Origin: Leptonema illini DSM 21528
GTDB taxonomy: Bacteria; Spirochaetota; Leptospiria; Leptospirales; Leptonemataceae
Length of the DNA: 64,000 nucleotides
Reading direction: 5' to 3'
Assembly: GCF_000243335.1 (NCBI RefSeq)
Contig: NZ_JH597773.1
Location: 1,509,989 to 1,573,988 of the forward strand
A program made the translations under genes and the position numbers. Position 1 is the first letter of the stretch, and every line of letters starts with the position of its first letter. The notes under the pieces were generated by a model that was given only the letters and a program-made list of their open reading frames with translations, made no database searches and was not told where the DNA came from. Below are positions 1 through 9,536 of this stretch, piece by piece.

Positions 1-2
1 AA

Positions 3-626
3 GAAAGGCCGCGAGAATTCCCCGCCCGATCGGCGGCGAAGCTACTCGGAGCAATTGAATCGTTTAAAGCGTTCGCCCTCGAAAAGCGCATCGCGGGCCA
101 CATTTGCGTCGATCTTGGCGCCGCACATGGCGGATTCACGCGCGTGCTTCTCGACCACGGAGCAAGGCGCGTCTATGCCGTCGATGTTGCGCGAGGGCTT
201 CTTGATCATACGATACAGAGAGACGAACGGGTAACGGTGCTTGATCGACATAACGTGAAGTCCATCGACGCCTCGTGGTTTGATCCGGCCGATCTTGCCG
301 AGCAGCCCTGGTTCTTCTCCTGCGACATCTCGTTTTTATCGCTGGGTAGCGTATTTGAGGCCGTCGCCCGATTCGCTGATCAGAGCGATATCTCTTTCAG
401 CGGCATCTTTCTTTTGAAGCCGCAGTTTGAGGCCTCGGCGCAAACTGAGAAAGGGATTCTACGAGACGAAGCGCTACGCCTCCAGATTCGCGAGCAGATG
501 ATCGCTCGCGCCACGGAGCTCGGTTATACAGTCCGTGCCGCGGCCGATTCCACGCTTGCAGGACGCAAAGGCAACGTCGAGATCTGCCTGCTGCTTGAAT
601 ACGGGCCTCTTTTCAAGAGTTCGTAA
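3..626 (+). CDS. tlyA: TlyA/FtsJ-like rRNA 2'-O-methyltransferase (5' end missing)
   Basis: The reading frame is open from the window edge, so the N-terminus (the S4-like RNA-binding part in TlyA proteins) lies outside. What remains is a Rossmann methyltransferase: motif I VDLGAAHGGFTRVLL binds S-adenosylmethionine and YAVDVARG follows. The K-D-K-E tetrad of the TlyA/FtsJ family can be traced as K in RSAAKLL, D in SCDISFLSL, K in LLKPQFEA and E in GNVEICLL. The family methylates ribose 2'-OH groups of rRNA and was first named a haemolysin. The usual SRGG before the first lysine reads ARSA here. The 3' end overlaps the convergent glutamate dehydrogenase gene by 14 bp. Confidence 0.85.
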   Translation, partial: ERPREFPARSAAKLLGAIESFKAFALEKRIAGHICVDLGAAHGGFTRVLLDHGARRVYAVDVARGLLDHTIQRDERVTVLDRHNVKSIDASWFDPADLAEQPWFFSCDISFLSLGSVFEAVARFADQSDISFSGIFLLKPQFEASAQTEKGILRDEALRLQIREQMIARATELGYTVRAAADSTLAGRKGNVEICLLLEYGPLFKSS

Positions 627-3600
627 AGGCCTGCTGTTCCTCGAGGATTTCGCGAAAGAGCTCGTGCAGGGCAATGGGCGCCGGTCGTTCTTTAACGATA
701 CGGCGCGCCTCTTTCAGGCTTTTCATCAGCTTACGCAGCCGTCGGGCATCGACGCGCTCATGCACGGCGACGGATCGAATCTGCTCCAGCTGTAACAGTA
801 GCCTTCCTTGAAAGCGCATCTCGGCGCGATCTAAAGCCGGAAGCAGGCGTATAGAATTCTCCAGTTCATCAAGATGCAGTTCCTGTAGCCGATGCAGCCC
901 CTCTGGCGCCCAGTAAAGAAACAGACGGATGCGATCCAGCATCCTCTCGTAGTCTGCTGATTGTAGAATGTCGGCCGGCAGTGGCGATTGGTCGAAGGGA
1001 AGCTGTGAGGGCACAACGAAAAAGGCGCGCTCCATCATCGTCTCCAGTTCAAGCAGGCGATCGAATCCACGTTTTTGCGCATCGATGCGCAGGCGGTCGG
1101 CTTCGATCCAGCGTTCCAGACGAAGGCGGTGGGCGACGGCCGCTTCGTAAGAAAGGCCCAGTTGATGATGAAGACGAAAGAGAAAGGTCGGCCCCGCATG
1201 GTGCACGATATGATTGATGACCTCGGTTTTTGCTATGGCATCGCGCAGCGGATGACGCTGCACACAGTCACGCAAGGTCTCATCGCCGAGCGGCATGCCT
1301 TTAAAGCGACGCTCGACAAACTCCGGATAATCCTCGAAACGCAGGTCGATACGGGCACGGTAATAAAGCTTGCTCCATCCGACAAGATTGCCGACCAGAG
1401 GCGACGTGAGCCTCTGCATATCGGGCGGCAGCTCGTCGCTTTCACAGGCGTCATTCTCAAGCAGTTCCTGTATCAGAAGAGGAAGCATGGCGCCATTCTC
1501 TGAAAGCCGGCGCTCTTCCATGCGAATACACCGATTAATCGCTCTGTTATTTGCAATCACCTGATCGATCATAAGCGGCTCAAGCTCGCGAATCATCTCA
1601 TTACGTCTTTCACGCGACGCTATGAGTTTGCGCGAAAGCATGTCTTCCAGCAGAATTTTCAGGTTAACTTCGTGATCTGACATGTCTACGCCGCCGGAAT
1701 TATCGACCGCATCTGTGTTTAACAGAACTCCGGCAGCGGCGGCCTCATACCGGCCCTGCATGCTGAAACCGAGATTGCCGCCTTCACCGACGACGCGGGC
1801 ACGTAAACTACTACCGTCGACGCGCACGGCATCGTTAGCCGGATCGCCGATCTCTTCGTTCCTTTCACTTCTTGCCTTCACATAGGTGCCGATTCCGCCG
1901 TTCCAGAGCAGATCGACGTCGGCACAGAGGATGGCCCGCACCAGTTCGTCTCCACTAACGGAATCGGGAACGTCTCGGGGTCCGCTCTTGCTGCCGTTGC
2001 TGATCGCGTTTCGGTTTTGCATTCCGAGCGCTTTGCGCGCCTCTGGCGAAAGCGTCAGATCGGCGCGGTCTCGTTCGTAGACCGCTCCGCCCGCAGAGAT
2101 CAGCTCTTTTGCATACGCATCCCAGTCGAGGCCGGCCTCAAAGAGCCGCTTGCGTTCTTCAAAAGATCGGGCTGGATCGGGGTCGGGATCGATAAAGATA
2201 AACCGGTGATTGAAGGCGGCGATCAGCTTGATCGTGCGCGAAAGCAGCATGCCATTACCGAATACATCTCCACTCATGTCGCCGATGCCGACGCAGCGGA
2301 TAACGTCCGATTCGGGATCGATATTCATCGAAGCGAAATGAGATTTCACGGACTGCCAGGCGCCTTTTGCGGTGATGCCCTGCTTTTTATGATCGTAGCC
2401 GTTACTGCCGCCCGAGGCGAAGGCGTCGCCGATCCAGAACCGGTGCTCCGCCGAAACCTCGTTTGCCGTATCGCTGAACCGTGCCGTGCCCCGGTCGGCG
2501 GCGACGACAAGATAGGGATCAAAGCCGTCGAGGCATACAAGCCCCTCCGGCCTGATCTGGCGACCGGGTTCCTCTTCGTTGTTGGATAGGTTATCCGTCA
2601 TACGCAGCAGAGCGCCCATAAAACGGCGATAGGCCGCCTTACCCGCCGCCGGATTCATTCCCGTCTGCTTGAGTACAAACCCTCCTTTGCTGCCCTCGGG
2701 CACGATCATCGTATTCTTGACGCGCTGCGTATGCACAAGACCGAGAATCTCGACGCGAAAATCGTCGATCCGGTCCGACCAGCGGATTCCTCCCCTTGAT
2801 ACGGGTCCGAAGCGAAGATGCACGCCTTCGAAATCGACGGCATAGACGAATATCTCGAACAGTGGCTTCGGGTCCTGAACAAAGCTGAGCCGACGACTCT
2901 CTATCTTGAGGTTGATCTCGTTTTCATCGAGAAGGAAGTTCGTTCGAACGACGGCGAACAGAAGCTCCTTGAGTCGCAGGCCGGCCATGCGCTCGGGCAG
3001 GGTGCGTAGAAGGGCGATCTGCGCATCGAGCGATTCGGTATGAATATGCTGCGCTCGATTTCGCTGCTCGGCATCGTCATGAGCGAAGGTCGCCTCTGCA
3101 TACTCTAATAGGGCAAGGGCGAAGCCTGCGTGTGCGAGCATCATCTGCATGAGAAAGAGGCGTGACACCGAACGATCCATCTGATACAGGCATGCAAGAA
3201 GCGCCTTCAACATACGCAGGCGGCGAAGAGTGAAATCCGATCTGCGCGAAAGGCGGTTCAACAGCTCCACCGACGTCCTGCCGTTCAGAATACCCGATAG
3301 AACTTCGCATAACGTTGCCGCCTCGGATTCAGGCAGAGCGTCGCTGATGAAGAAAAGATGGCGATAGTGAGTCTGCTCTTTGCAGAACATATCCAGCTTG
3401 ATAGCATGTTCGACGGAAAGGCCGCAGCTATCAAAGGCCGGCGTCATCTCGCTTAACAGAGCGGCATGCTTGCTGAATACGTGAAATGCCGGGGCCGGGT
3501 GAGACTCATACTGCACCGAGAAGGCATCGCTCTGTTTCTCGATATGCAGAAGGCCATCAAGAAATTGCCCGGGCGTCAGATGCTGCCTGATGTCTTCGTT

Positions 3601-5067
3601 CAGCGCATGCAGCGCCATCGCCGATCGTTCACGAATCGCCTGCGCTCCCGTGATGCGATCTGCGATTAGAGATAATAATCGGGCTCGATACGATCGAAGC
3701 AAGGAGCCTTCGTTTTCTACGAGCAGATCTCTGATCGCGCCTGCGCCCGCCTCAGATTGGAGCCACAGGAACTCGTATTCGATGCCTTCATTATGTCGGT
3801 GCAGCTCCGTGCGAACGACGATATTGTGCCGGTGAAAAAATGCACGCAGAGCGAGGGCGATCTCTTCGCCGTCAAAAACGGTGCGCACAAGCCAGCATCC
3901 GCCGTATTCCTCGTCGACCAGAAAGAGATGAGCCCCTTCGTCAATATGCTGACGGTCGAGTAAGAAGCCGAACCAGGCCTGCCAGAAGGCGATAGATCTT
4001 GTAAAGAGAAAACCGAGCGGAACAAGCTGCGTTAACCTGTACAGTTCGCGCCAGCTGTGCGAACCGAGAGGAATATCGAGGGCCGCCGCTACGGCGTCGA
4101 TCTTGCGATGAAGCGGCGGGATGGTGAACCGCGGGCTCAGTTCCCCTTTTGAAGCGAAGCTGCCGATCAGCAGCCTAATTTCAGAATCCGAAGTGAATAA
4201 CGCAACGTGCAGAGGCTTGCGGCGCTTCACTTCGCTCGGTAGATCGGTTTCATAGATATGCAGGCCACGCAGCTGCCAATGGCCTCGGTGAGGTTGATCG
4301 ACAAAAAAGCGGTTCATCCAGTCTGTCAGCCGATTTGCGAATTCTGTGTTACGCAGGATGCCGAGGCAGTGTGTAAGACCGACGCGACGGCCCTGAGTGG
4401 TTACCCTGGCCGTTCCCATCAGAACAAAGTGTTCGATCAGCCAATGTCGATCGGTCTGAAAAAAATCATCACCCTGCACCTCGGCCAGTGAAGCAAGTTG
4501 CTCGGGAAAATCCTCGACCATGCGTTCGAGGTCGTTTAGGTTATGTTCAAGGGAACGTAAAAATGAATCCCGGACAGACTCATCATAGCTTTCAAGAGAG
4601 AAGTATGTCCAGGATTCGAGGTGCAGACCCGCTTTCTCAGTCTTCTGAGTTTTATCAACGGAGAGCAGGTTGCCGGCCTCGTCTCTCTGCACAGAGAAGA
4701 GGGCCGTAATGCGAAATCGCGTTCGCATTTCATATGAGCCCAACAGGTTGAGGACCATGTCCACGAGAAACGGCAGATCGGGCAGGGCTATTTCGAGAAA
4801 ATCTCCGTTCCACAGAACGGGATCTTTTTCGAGCCTGATATGCCTTCTTTTGAGCTGGCGGACGGCTTCGAAGCGCTCTGCAAGGAAGGCCTGACGGTCC
4901 GGCTCAGAAAATACGTCTCGCAAAAGCGGAGGAAAGAAAGGCTGGTAGAGTTCGGCAAAACGGCGGAATGTCTCAGATGACGTCACGCCCCGTTCTCGCG
5001 AACGCAAGCTATCGGGCAACCGAAAGATTTCACTTGTAAATCGAGGCAGGCCGTCGAATATGTGCAT
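613..5067 (-). CDS. gdh: NAD-specific glutamate dehydrogenase, large (about 170 kDa) type
   Basis: This 1484-residue protein belongs to the large bacterial NAD-GDH family (PF05088), which oxidatively deaminates glutamate to 2-oxoglutarate and ammonia in the cytoplasm. The catalytic core is recognisable near residues 755-800: FGPVSRGGIRWSDR, then PEGSKGGFVLK with the substrate-binding lysine. DMSGDVFGNGML and the GNLGFSMQGR segment follow in the nucleotide-binding half. About 700 residues of regulatory N-terminal sequence precede the core, as usual for the family, and the length is in the 1500-1600-residue range. It starts at ATG; the divergent STAS gene starts only 32 bp away, so the two promoters must overlap each other or the genes. 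No metabolic partner gene is adjacent. Confidence 0.93.
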   Translation of the reverse strand: MHIFDGLPRFTSEIFRLPDSLRSRERGVTSSETFRRFAELYQPFFPPLLRDVFSEPDRQAFLAERFEAVRQLKRRHIRLEKDPVLWNGDFLEIALPDLPFLVDMVLNLLGSYEMRTRFRITALFSVQRDEAGNLLSVDKTQKTEKAGLHLESWTYFSLESYDESVRDSFLRSLEHNLNDLERMVEDFPEQLASLAEVQGDDFFQTDRHWLIEHFVLMGTARVTTQGRRVGLTHCLGILRNTEFANRLTDWMNRFFVDQPHRGHWQLRGLHIYETDLPSEVKRRKPLHVALFTSDSEIRLLIGSFASKGELSPRFTIPPLHRKIDAVAAALDIPLGSHSWRELYRLTQLVPLGFLFTRSIAFWQAWFGFLLDRQHIDEGAHLFLVDEEYGGCWLVRTVFDGEEIALALRAFFHRHNIVVRTELHRHNEGIEYEFLWLQSEAGAGAIRDLLVENEGSLLRSYRARLLSLIADRITGAQAIRERSAMALHALNEDIRQHLTPGQFLDGLLHIEKQSDAFSVQYESHPAPAFHVFSKHAALLSEMTPAFDSCGLSVEHAIKLDMFCKEQTHYRHLFFISDALPESEAATLCEVLSGILNGRTSVELLNRLSRRSDFTLRRLRMLKALLACLYQMDRSVSRLFLMQMMLAHAGFALALLEYAEATFAHDDAEQRNRAQHIHTESLDAQIALLRTLPERMAGLRLKELLFAVVRTNFLLDENEINLKIESRRLSFVQDPKPLFEIFVYAVDFEGVHLRFGPVSRGGIRWSDRIDDFRVEILGLVHTQRVKNTMIVPEGSKGGFVLKQTGMNPAAGKAAYRRFMGALLRMTDNLSNNEEEPGRQIRPEGLVCLDGFDPYLVVAADRGTARFSDTANEVSAEHRFWIGDAFASGGSNGYDHKKQGITAKGAWQSVKSHFASMNIDPESDVIRCVGIGDMSGDVFGNGMLLSRTIKLIAAFNHRFIFIDPDPDPARSFEERKRLFEAGLDWDAYAKELISAGGAVYERDRADLTLSPEARKALGMQNRNAISNGSKSGPRDVPDSVSGDELVRAILCADVDLLWNGGIGTYVKARSERNEEIGDPANDAVRVDGSSLRARVVGEGGNLGFSMQGRYEAAAAGVLLNTDAVDNSGGVDMSDHEVNLKILLEDMLSRKLIASRERRNEMIRELEPLMIDQVIANNRAINRCIRMEERRLSENGAMLPLLIQELLENDACESDELPPDMQRLTSPLVGNLVGWSKLYYRARIDLRFEDYPEFVERRFKGMPLGDETLRDCVQRHPLRDAIAKTEVINHIVHHAGPTFLFRLHHQLGLSYEAAVAHRLRLERWIEADRLRIDAQKRGFDRLLELETMMERAFFVVPSQLPFDQSPLPADILQSADYERMLDRIRLFLYWAPEGLHRLQELHLDELENSIRLLPALDRAEMRFQGRLLLQLEQIRSVAVHERVDARRLRKLMKSLKEARRIVKERPAPIALHELFREILEEQQAFTNS

Positions 5068-5099
5068 GCAGTCGCCGTTTCGATTCGGTGAGGAAAGGC

Positions 5100-5426
5100 A
5101 TGACAGATCTCTTCTCTGTAGAAATTCAAAACATAGCGCAGCGTCCCGTTCTGCGCATGGCAGGCGAGCTGACGGCAGAGGGGGAAAGTCGGCTGACGGC
5201 GGCCTTCGAAAGCCTGATCCAGGCCTCTCCCGAGCAGGTCGTTTTTGATTTTTCTGAGGTGAAGTACATCAATTCCGGCGGCATTTCCATTCTGCTCAAC
5301 CTGATTTCTCGCTCGCGCTTCGAGGGAAAAAAGATCCTGTTTGCCGGCCTGACGCGCCATCTGCGCAAGGTCGTCGAGATCGTCGGCATGGATGAATTCG
5401 TTCAGATCGTGGACCGTCTCGACTGA
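5100..5426 (+). CDS. STAS-domain anti-sigma factor antagonist
   Basis: A 108-residue single STAS domain of the SpoIIAA/RsbV type. Such proteins bind anti-sigma kinases when unphosphorylated and are switched off by phosphorylation of a serine. The phosphoacceptor loop is YINSGGISIL, with Ser59 as the likely target, preceded by VVFDFSEV, the central beta strand. I chose the ATG at 5100 because AGGAAAGG lies just upstream; a GTG four codons earlier is possible. No kinase or sigma factor is adjacent, so its partner is unknown; a GHKL ATPase gene at 51664-52407 and two SpoIIE-type phosphatase genes elsewhere in the window are candidates only by family logic. Confidence 0.85.
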   Translation: MTDLFSVEIQNIAQRPVLRMAGELTAEGESRLTAAFESLIQASPEQVVFDFSEVKYINSGGISILLNLISRSRFEGKKILFAGLTRHLRKVVEIVGMDEFVQIVDRLD

Positions 5427-5543
5427 TCGGTTTTCCCGAATCGGTTAAGGTCCCTATTTCCGCGCCGGATCGCAGTCCTGCCTGACAGCTCTGGCAGCGA
5501 ATTTCGTTTTGCCTCACGGTTTTTCTGTCGATGATAAAGGGGG

Positions 5544-6461
5544 ATGCGCCTCTCCGTTTCTACGCTTGCACTTCTGCTTCTCTGCACGCCCGTCCTGGCG
5601 ACGTTTGCTGCGCCGGTCGCACGCCATCTGCCTGACCCCTATTATCCGCAGCAACCGAAGGGCGAGCTGCGACTGAACTATTATTACGACCGCACCGGAC
5701 GCTGGGTAAAGTTCTCGGACTGGATTCCCTTCAAGCAGAAGAAGTATGTTCCCGTCTTCTTCGAGGATTTCTACTCGCTTTACGGCCTGCCGCCCGCTTA
5801 CAGACCATCCGACGTTAAAGAGAGTATCTTCTTCCTTTACGCCTCGTTAGGCAGCAAATTCCGGCATCCGCGCGGATCGCTCTGCAAGATCGAAACCGAA
5901 GAGCAGTTTCATAAATATCGCCTGCTCATGTTTATGGAGACGAATCTTTTGATCATGCGCATGTATTTGCGCCTGGGATCGCTCTACGATAAACGTGTTC
6001 TCTATTTTCACGATCTCGACGTCGCCGATGATCTTGAGGTATCGTTCTTGATCGCCCGCACCTATTATACCGAGGCGCAGAAATACTGGCAAGAAGCGAA
6101 GAAATACGCCGGGCTTGCCCATGCATATCCGTTTGAGCTTGATCTGCCGACCATCGAAACGCATCGCTTCGAGATTGTGAACGGCAAGCTCGACTTTGAA
6201 AGGATCATCGATCGTCATCTGGCGCGCATTGAGGCGAAACTGGATACGACGGCGGCCTTCCTTGACGAACACGGACGGCCGAGACCCGTGAAAGAAAAGA
6301 TGCTCGAAGACGTTTCCCGCATCTACGATGATAAGTTTCCCGCTGATCCGCTTGAGAAGCCTGTTCTCAACCCGCACTGGAACGAAAAACCGCTTTTCAA
6401 CGACACCGACGACATGTTCGCTCCCCTTGATGAGCCGTTGCCGCCATATCAGGAGCGTTAG
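5544..6461 (+). CDS. Secreted protein of unknown function, 305 aa
   Basis: I do not recognise this family. The first 22 residues form a clear signal peptide (MRLSVSTLALLLLCTPVLA), so the protein is exported. The mature part is rich in Tyr, Phe, Arg and Asp, has no further membrane segment, and ends with the proline-rich tail EPLPPYQER. A GGGG run sits just upstream of the ATG as a ribosome site. The 3' end overlaps the convergent ferritin-like gene by 4 bp. Nothing around it points to a job. Confidence 0.75.
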   Translation: MRLSVSTLALLLLCTPVLATFAAPVARHLPDPYYPQQPKGELRLNYYYDRTGRWVKFSDWIPFKQKKYVPVFFEDFYSLYGLPPAYRPSDVKESIFFLYASLGSKFRHPRGSLCKIETEEQFHKYRLLMFMETNLLIMRMYLRLGSLYDKRVLYFHDLDVADDLEVSFLIARTYYTEAQKYWQEAKKYAGLAHAYPFELDLPTIETHRFEIVNGKLDFERIIDRHLARIEAKLDTTAAFLDEHGRPRPVKEKMLEDVSRIYDDKFPADPLEKPVLNPHWNEKPLFNDTDDMFAPLDEPLPPYQER

Positions 6462-7114
6462 GCCGAGAAAACACGACGTTGCAAGGCCAGAGCGAAGCGC
6501 GCAAAGATCTCACGCTCGAAACGGCGCATCGAGTCAAGACGCTCTATCCATCGCCCATCATGCAGAGGCAGCATCTGTTGCATCTCGTCCAGATGTCCCT
6601 CTTCTTCGCGAATGATCCCGTCAAGCCGCAGCGGCAGCCCGGCGCGAATGAGAGCTTCGTTATAGGCGAGAAAAACCGACATAGCCCGTTCTTCGACAAG
6701 CGTCGTTACATAAAGATAACAGAGCAGATTGCGCGTCGATCGATCTTTGCCTTTTAGCTCCGGATCTCCATGCACACGTCGCTCGATACCCGAATCCAGC
6801 GATTGAAAATAGCGAAAGCCCGAATAACCGCAGAGCATACGACTGAAATCAAAATCCGTCGGCGCCGAAGGATCGATCTTGCGCACCATTTTCTTGTAAA
6901 AGAGGGCATGCCGCGCCTCTTCGGCCGCATGCGATAGGATGGTTTCATCGAGATGAGAGCCGAAGTCGGTGCGGTGGATCTTTCGCGCTCCGCAGTGTTC
7001 AAGAAAACTGAGCGTATTGATCCAGGCGGTATGAAGATTCGTATCGGCGACGATGCGATCGAGCATATCGTCCAGTCCGGTTAACTGTGTTTCGTTCAGC
7101 GTCTGCGTGTTCAC
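6458..7114 (-). CDS. Ferritin-like di-iron protein
   Basis: A mostly helical 218-residue protein with two EExxH-type metal motifs. These are AEEARH (Glu66, His69) and EEEGH (Glu171, His174), with further acidic residues at Glu39 and Glu141-Glu142. This is the spacing of the ferritin-like di-iron superfamily (rubrerythrin, ribonucleotide reductase R2 and related oxidases). The exact reaction cannot be told from sequence. The start is a GTG that overlaps the stop of lgt (GTGA), so it is translationally coupled as the last gene of the aroE-folC-pepP-lgt operon. Homologues annotated only as ferritin-like are the best comparison. Confidence 0.72.
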   Translation of the reverse strand: MNTQTLNETQLTGLDDMLDRIVADTNLHTAWINTLSFLEHCGARKIHRTDFGSHLDETILSHAAEEARHALFYKKMVRKIDPSAPTDFDFSRMLCGYSGFRYFQSLDSGIERRVHGDPELKGKDRSTRNLLCYLYVTTLVEERAMSVFLAYNEALIRAGLPLRLDGIIREEEGHLDEMQQMLPLHDGRWIERLDSMRRFEREIFARFALALQRRVFSA

Positions 7115-8106
7115 GTGAGGTTCCTTGCTTCTTTATTTGTGGATTTATAAAGTCGTCCATAAAGCATCCATAACAGGCCCGACAGGAAGAGTACGAAACC
7201 GACGATCTGACTCTGTGTGAAGCCGTACCAGTGCCAGTTCTCAAAGTAATAGGCCTCGGGATTGGACGGCCAGTCATTATGATGCAGAAGGGCCGTGCCT
7301 GCTATCTGCGGATGCGGAAGCACGGGAATGGCCGCATCGTTGATGCGTAGAAACTCTACGGCAAATCGCGAAAGGCCGTCCCAGATAAGAAAGAGCGCCG
7401 CGAAAAACCCCGGCCTGTAATCCCTGAATCGACCGACAAGCATCATCCACGCGAAAAGCGCCCAGCTCAGAATAGCTTCGATCAGCGGAGTGTTCCATAC
7501 GCGCACGCCGGCCGAAGGCATCGCCGATCCCGATCCATAGACCATCGTTAACAGAGGGATGTTCACCGAAGAGGCATATCCATAGCAACCGTCGCCGCTT
7601 ACAAGGCAGCCCATGCGCCCGATGCCATAACCGAGGGCCAGACTCATAAAAAAGACGTCGGCGTAGCGCAGCACATCGAGACGGCGCATGCGCAGATAAA
7701 CGTAAATGAAGATCACCGATGCAAGAAGGCCGCCATAAAAGACAAGACCTCCGCGAGAGAAGAGAGTCTCCCACAATCCGACAGCTCCTGGAACTTTCAC
7801 GCCCATGCCCTCACGGTAAAGCCAGAGATGCATAATCGTATCAGAAACCGAATCTGTCACGACCCAGATGTCATCCCAGATCTCGAATACGTAGCCGATC
7901 TTTGCTCCGATAAAGGTGCCGAAAACGCCGAGCACGATCACCCACTCTGAAACCGCCGGATCAAGGCCTCGTCGCTGCAGCTCGCGCGGAGCGAGGATCG
8001 CCCCGGCGACGAAAGAGAGAAAGAGCAGCAGGGCAAAGCTCGATATGCTATGAACGGGACCGAACGGACCGGGAACTGAAAAGGGCAGAGGGATCTCGCT
8101 GATCAC
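7111..8106 (-). CDS. lgt: Prolipoprotein diacylglyceryl transferase
   Basis: Lgt transfers a diacylglyceryl group from phosphatidylglycerol to the lipobox cysteine of prolipoproteins in the inner membrane. The 331-residue protein has about seven hydrophobic segments. The Lgt signature is at residues 160-176 (YGIGRMGCLVSGDGCYG), with the essential arginine at 164. The earlier conserved loop SRGGLVFYGG is at 117-126, with Tyr where the E. coli enzyme has His103. The segment RFAVEFLRIND carries the C-terminal conserved arginine. The start is a GTG overlapping the pepP stop by 4 bp. The protein is somewhat longer than the E. coli enzyme (about 290 residues), mostly in a loop after the first third. 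Confidence 0.93.
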   Translation of the reverse strand: MISEIPLPFSVPGPFGPVHSISSFALLLFLSFVAGAILAPRELQRRGLDPAVSEWVIVLGVFGTFIGAKIGYVFEIWDDIWVVTDSVSDTIMHLWLYREGMGVKVPGAVGLWETLFSRGGLVFYGGLLASVIFIYVYLRMRRLDVLRYADVFFMSLALGYGIGRMGCLVSGDGCYGYASSVNIPLLTMVYGSGSAMPSAGVRVWNTPLIEAILSWALFAWMMLVGRFRDYRPGFFAALFLIWDGLSRFAVEFLRINDAAIPVLPHPQIAGTALLHHNDWPSNPEAYYFENWHWYGFTQSQIVGFVLFLSGLLWMLYGRLYKSTNKEARNLT

Positions 8107-9536
8107 GCACGACTCCGCTTTATAAACTCTTCAATCTCATCGGCCGACCGGGGAATCCCTGTCGTGAGGATGCGCGGCTCCGTCGCCGTCACAAGGACGT
8201 CGTCTTCGGTTCGGATGCCGATGCCGCCGAAATGCCTGCTTTCCGAAAGGCCTGGAGAGAAGTATAACCCCGGTTCGACCGTGCAAACCATACCGGCGCG
8301 AAACCGCCGCGGTCCGGTCTCGGCCTCGATCCATTCCTGTCCGCCGTAGTAGGCGCCGACGTCGTGCACGTCATAGCCTATAAAGTGCCCCGTTCTGTGC
8401 ATATAAAAAGGTTTATACAGCTCCTCTTCAAGACAGGCATCGCGGCTTTCGAGAAGTATCTTCTCGTCGATGAGAAAATCGACAAGCACTTCGATCGCAG
8501 CGCTGTTGCTCTCGTCCATGCTCGAACCGACGATCGTTTTTTTCAGAGCGGCGTCGTGGGCGCGCGAAACGGCGTCATGCACGGCGCGCTGTTCGGGCGT
8601 GAAGCGGCCCGATGCAGGAAAGGTGCGCGTCACGTCGCTGTTGATGTTGGCCTTTGCCGCCCCGGCATCGACAAGGATGAGGTCGCCCTCTTCGATACAG
8701 CGGCGATTCTCGACGTAATGCAGGATGCAGGCGTTAACCCCGGAGGCGACGATCGACGGATACGCCCAGGATGCATCATGGCGGCGAAAGGTTTGGAGAA
8801 TGAGGGCCTCAAGCTCGTATTCAAACATGCCCGGCCGCACGGCCGCCTGGATGGCCCGGTGCGCCTCTGCCGTGATGGACGCCGTCTCAAGCATCTGTTC
8901 GATCTCGTAGGCCGATTTAATCATGCGCATCTCGTGCAGAAGCACCTGCGTATGAAAGACTCCGGTCGGTCCGCTCTGGCCGGCGCGCCCCCGGCGGATC
9001 ATGAAGTCGAGTTTCGACAGTATCTCATGGTCCTGGGCGGCATTCTGCCCGAAGCTATAATAGAGACGCGAACGTCCACGCAGCAGAGCGGCCAGCTGTT
9101 CTTCGTAATCTGAAAGACTGTAGACGGCGTCGACGGGACAGAGCTCGCGCAGCTCCTCATGCGAAGGACGCAGCCCCTCCCAGATCTCTTTCTCGGGATC
9201 GGGCTGGTCGCTGAAAAGCACCATTTTCTCGCCCGTAATGACGAGCCGCGATGGGAAAATCTCAAGACCCGTAAGATAATAGAAATCGGAATCCTGCCGG
9301 AACGGAAACGAAACGCTGCCCGAGTGCGTTTTCTCGCCGGCTGAATACAGCACTAACACGCCGCGCTCAGACAGGCGCCGCTGCACCTCTTTGCGACGTT
9401 CGCGAAGAACGGCCAGCGGAATGCCCGGCTCAAAGTGTCGGGGCAGGTTCCACTGCATCGGGGGCTTAGAAGCCGGCTTCTCCGCGGTCGGAGTTCTGGC
9501 AATCCCGGGCTTCGCTTCCGTTCCTTTCGTATTCAT
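8103..9536 (-). CDS. pepP: Xaa-Pro aminopeptidase, M24B family
   Basis: This 477-residue enzyme removes N-terminal residues that precede proline. An aminopeptidase-P N-terminal domain (residues about 40-180, including the FPFRQDSDFYYLTGL block) is followed by a pita-bread metallopeptidase domain. The five metal ligands can be placed: two Asp in VDAGAAKANINSDVTRTF (near 290 and 301), His in HRTGHFIGYDVHD (near 385), Glu in TVEPGLYF (near 419) and Glu in IRTEDDVLV (near 443). The first 30 residues are a proline- and lysine-rich tail not usual for the family. Its ATG overlaps the folC stop as ATGA, and its stop overlaps lgt as GTGA, so it sits inside one translationally coupled operon. Confidence 0.92.
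   Translation of the reverse strand: MNTKGTEAKPGIARTPTAEKPASKPPMQWNLPRHFEPGIPLAVLRERRKEVQRRLSERGVLVLYSAGEKTHSGSVSFPFRQDSDFYYLTGLEIFPSRLVITGEKMVLFSDQPDPEKEIWEGLRPSHEELRELCPVDAVYSLSDYEEQLAALLRGRSRLYYSFGQNAAQDHEILSKLDFMIRRGRAGQSGPTGVFHTQVLLHEMRMIKSAYEIEQMLETASITAEAHRAIQAAVRPGMFEYELEALILQTFRRHDASWAYPSIVASGVNACILHYVENRRCIEEGDLILVDAGAAKANINSDVTRTFPASGRFTPEQRAVHDAVSRAHDAALKKTIVGSSMDESNSAAIEVLVDFLIDEKILLESRDACLEEELYKPFYMHRTGHFIGYDVHDVGAYYGGQEWIEAETGPRRFRAGMVCTVEPGLYFSPGLSESRHFGGIGIRTEDDVLVTATEPRILTTGIPRSADEIEEFIKRSRA

Noticed and set aside
2017-2589. 190-codon open frame opposite the glutamate dehydrogenase
   Set aside because: The minus strand encodes conserved catalytic-domain sequence over the same bases; no motif is seen on the plus strand.
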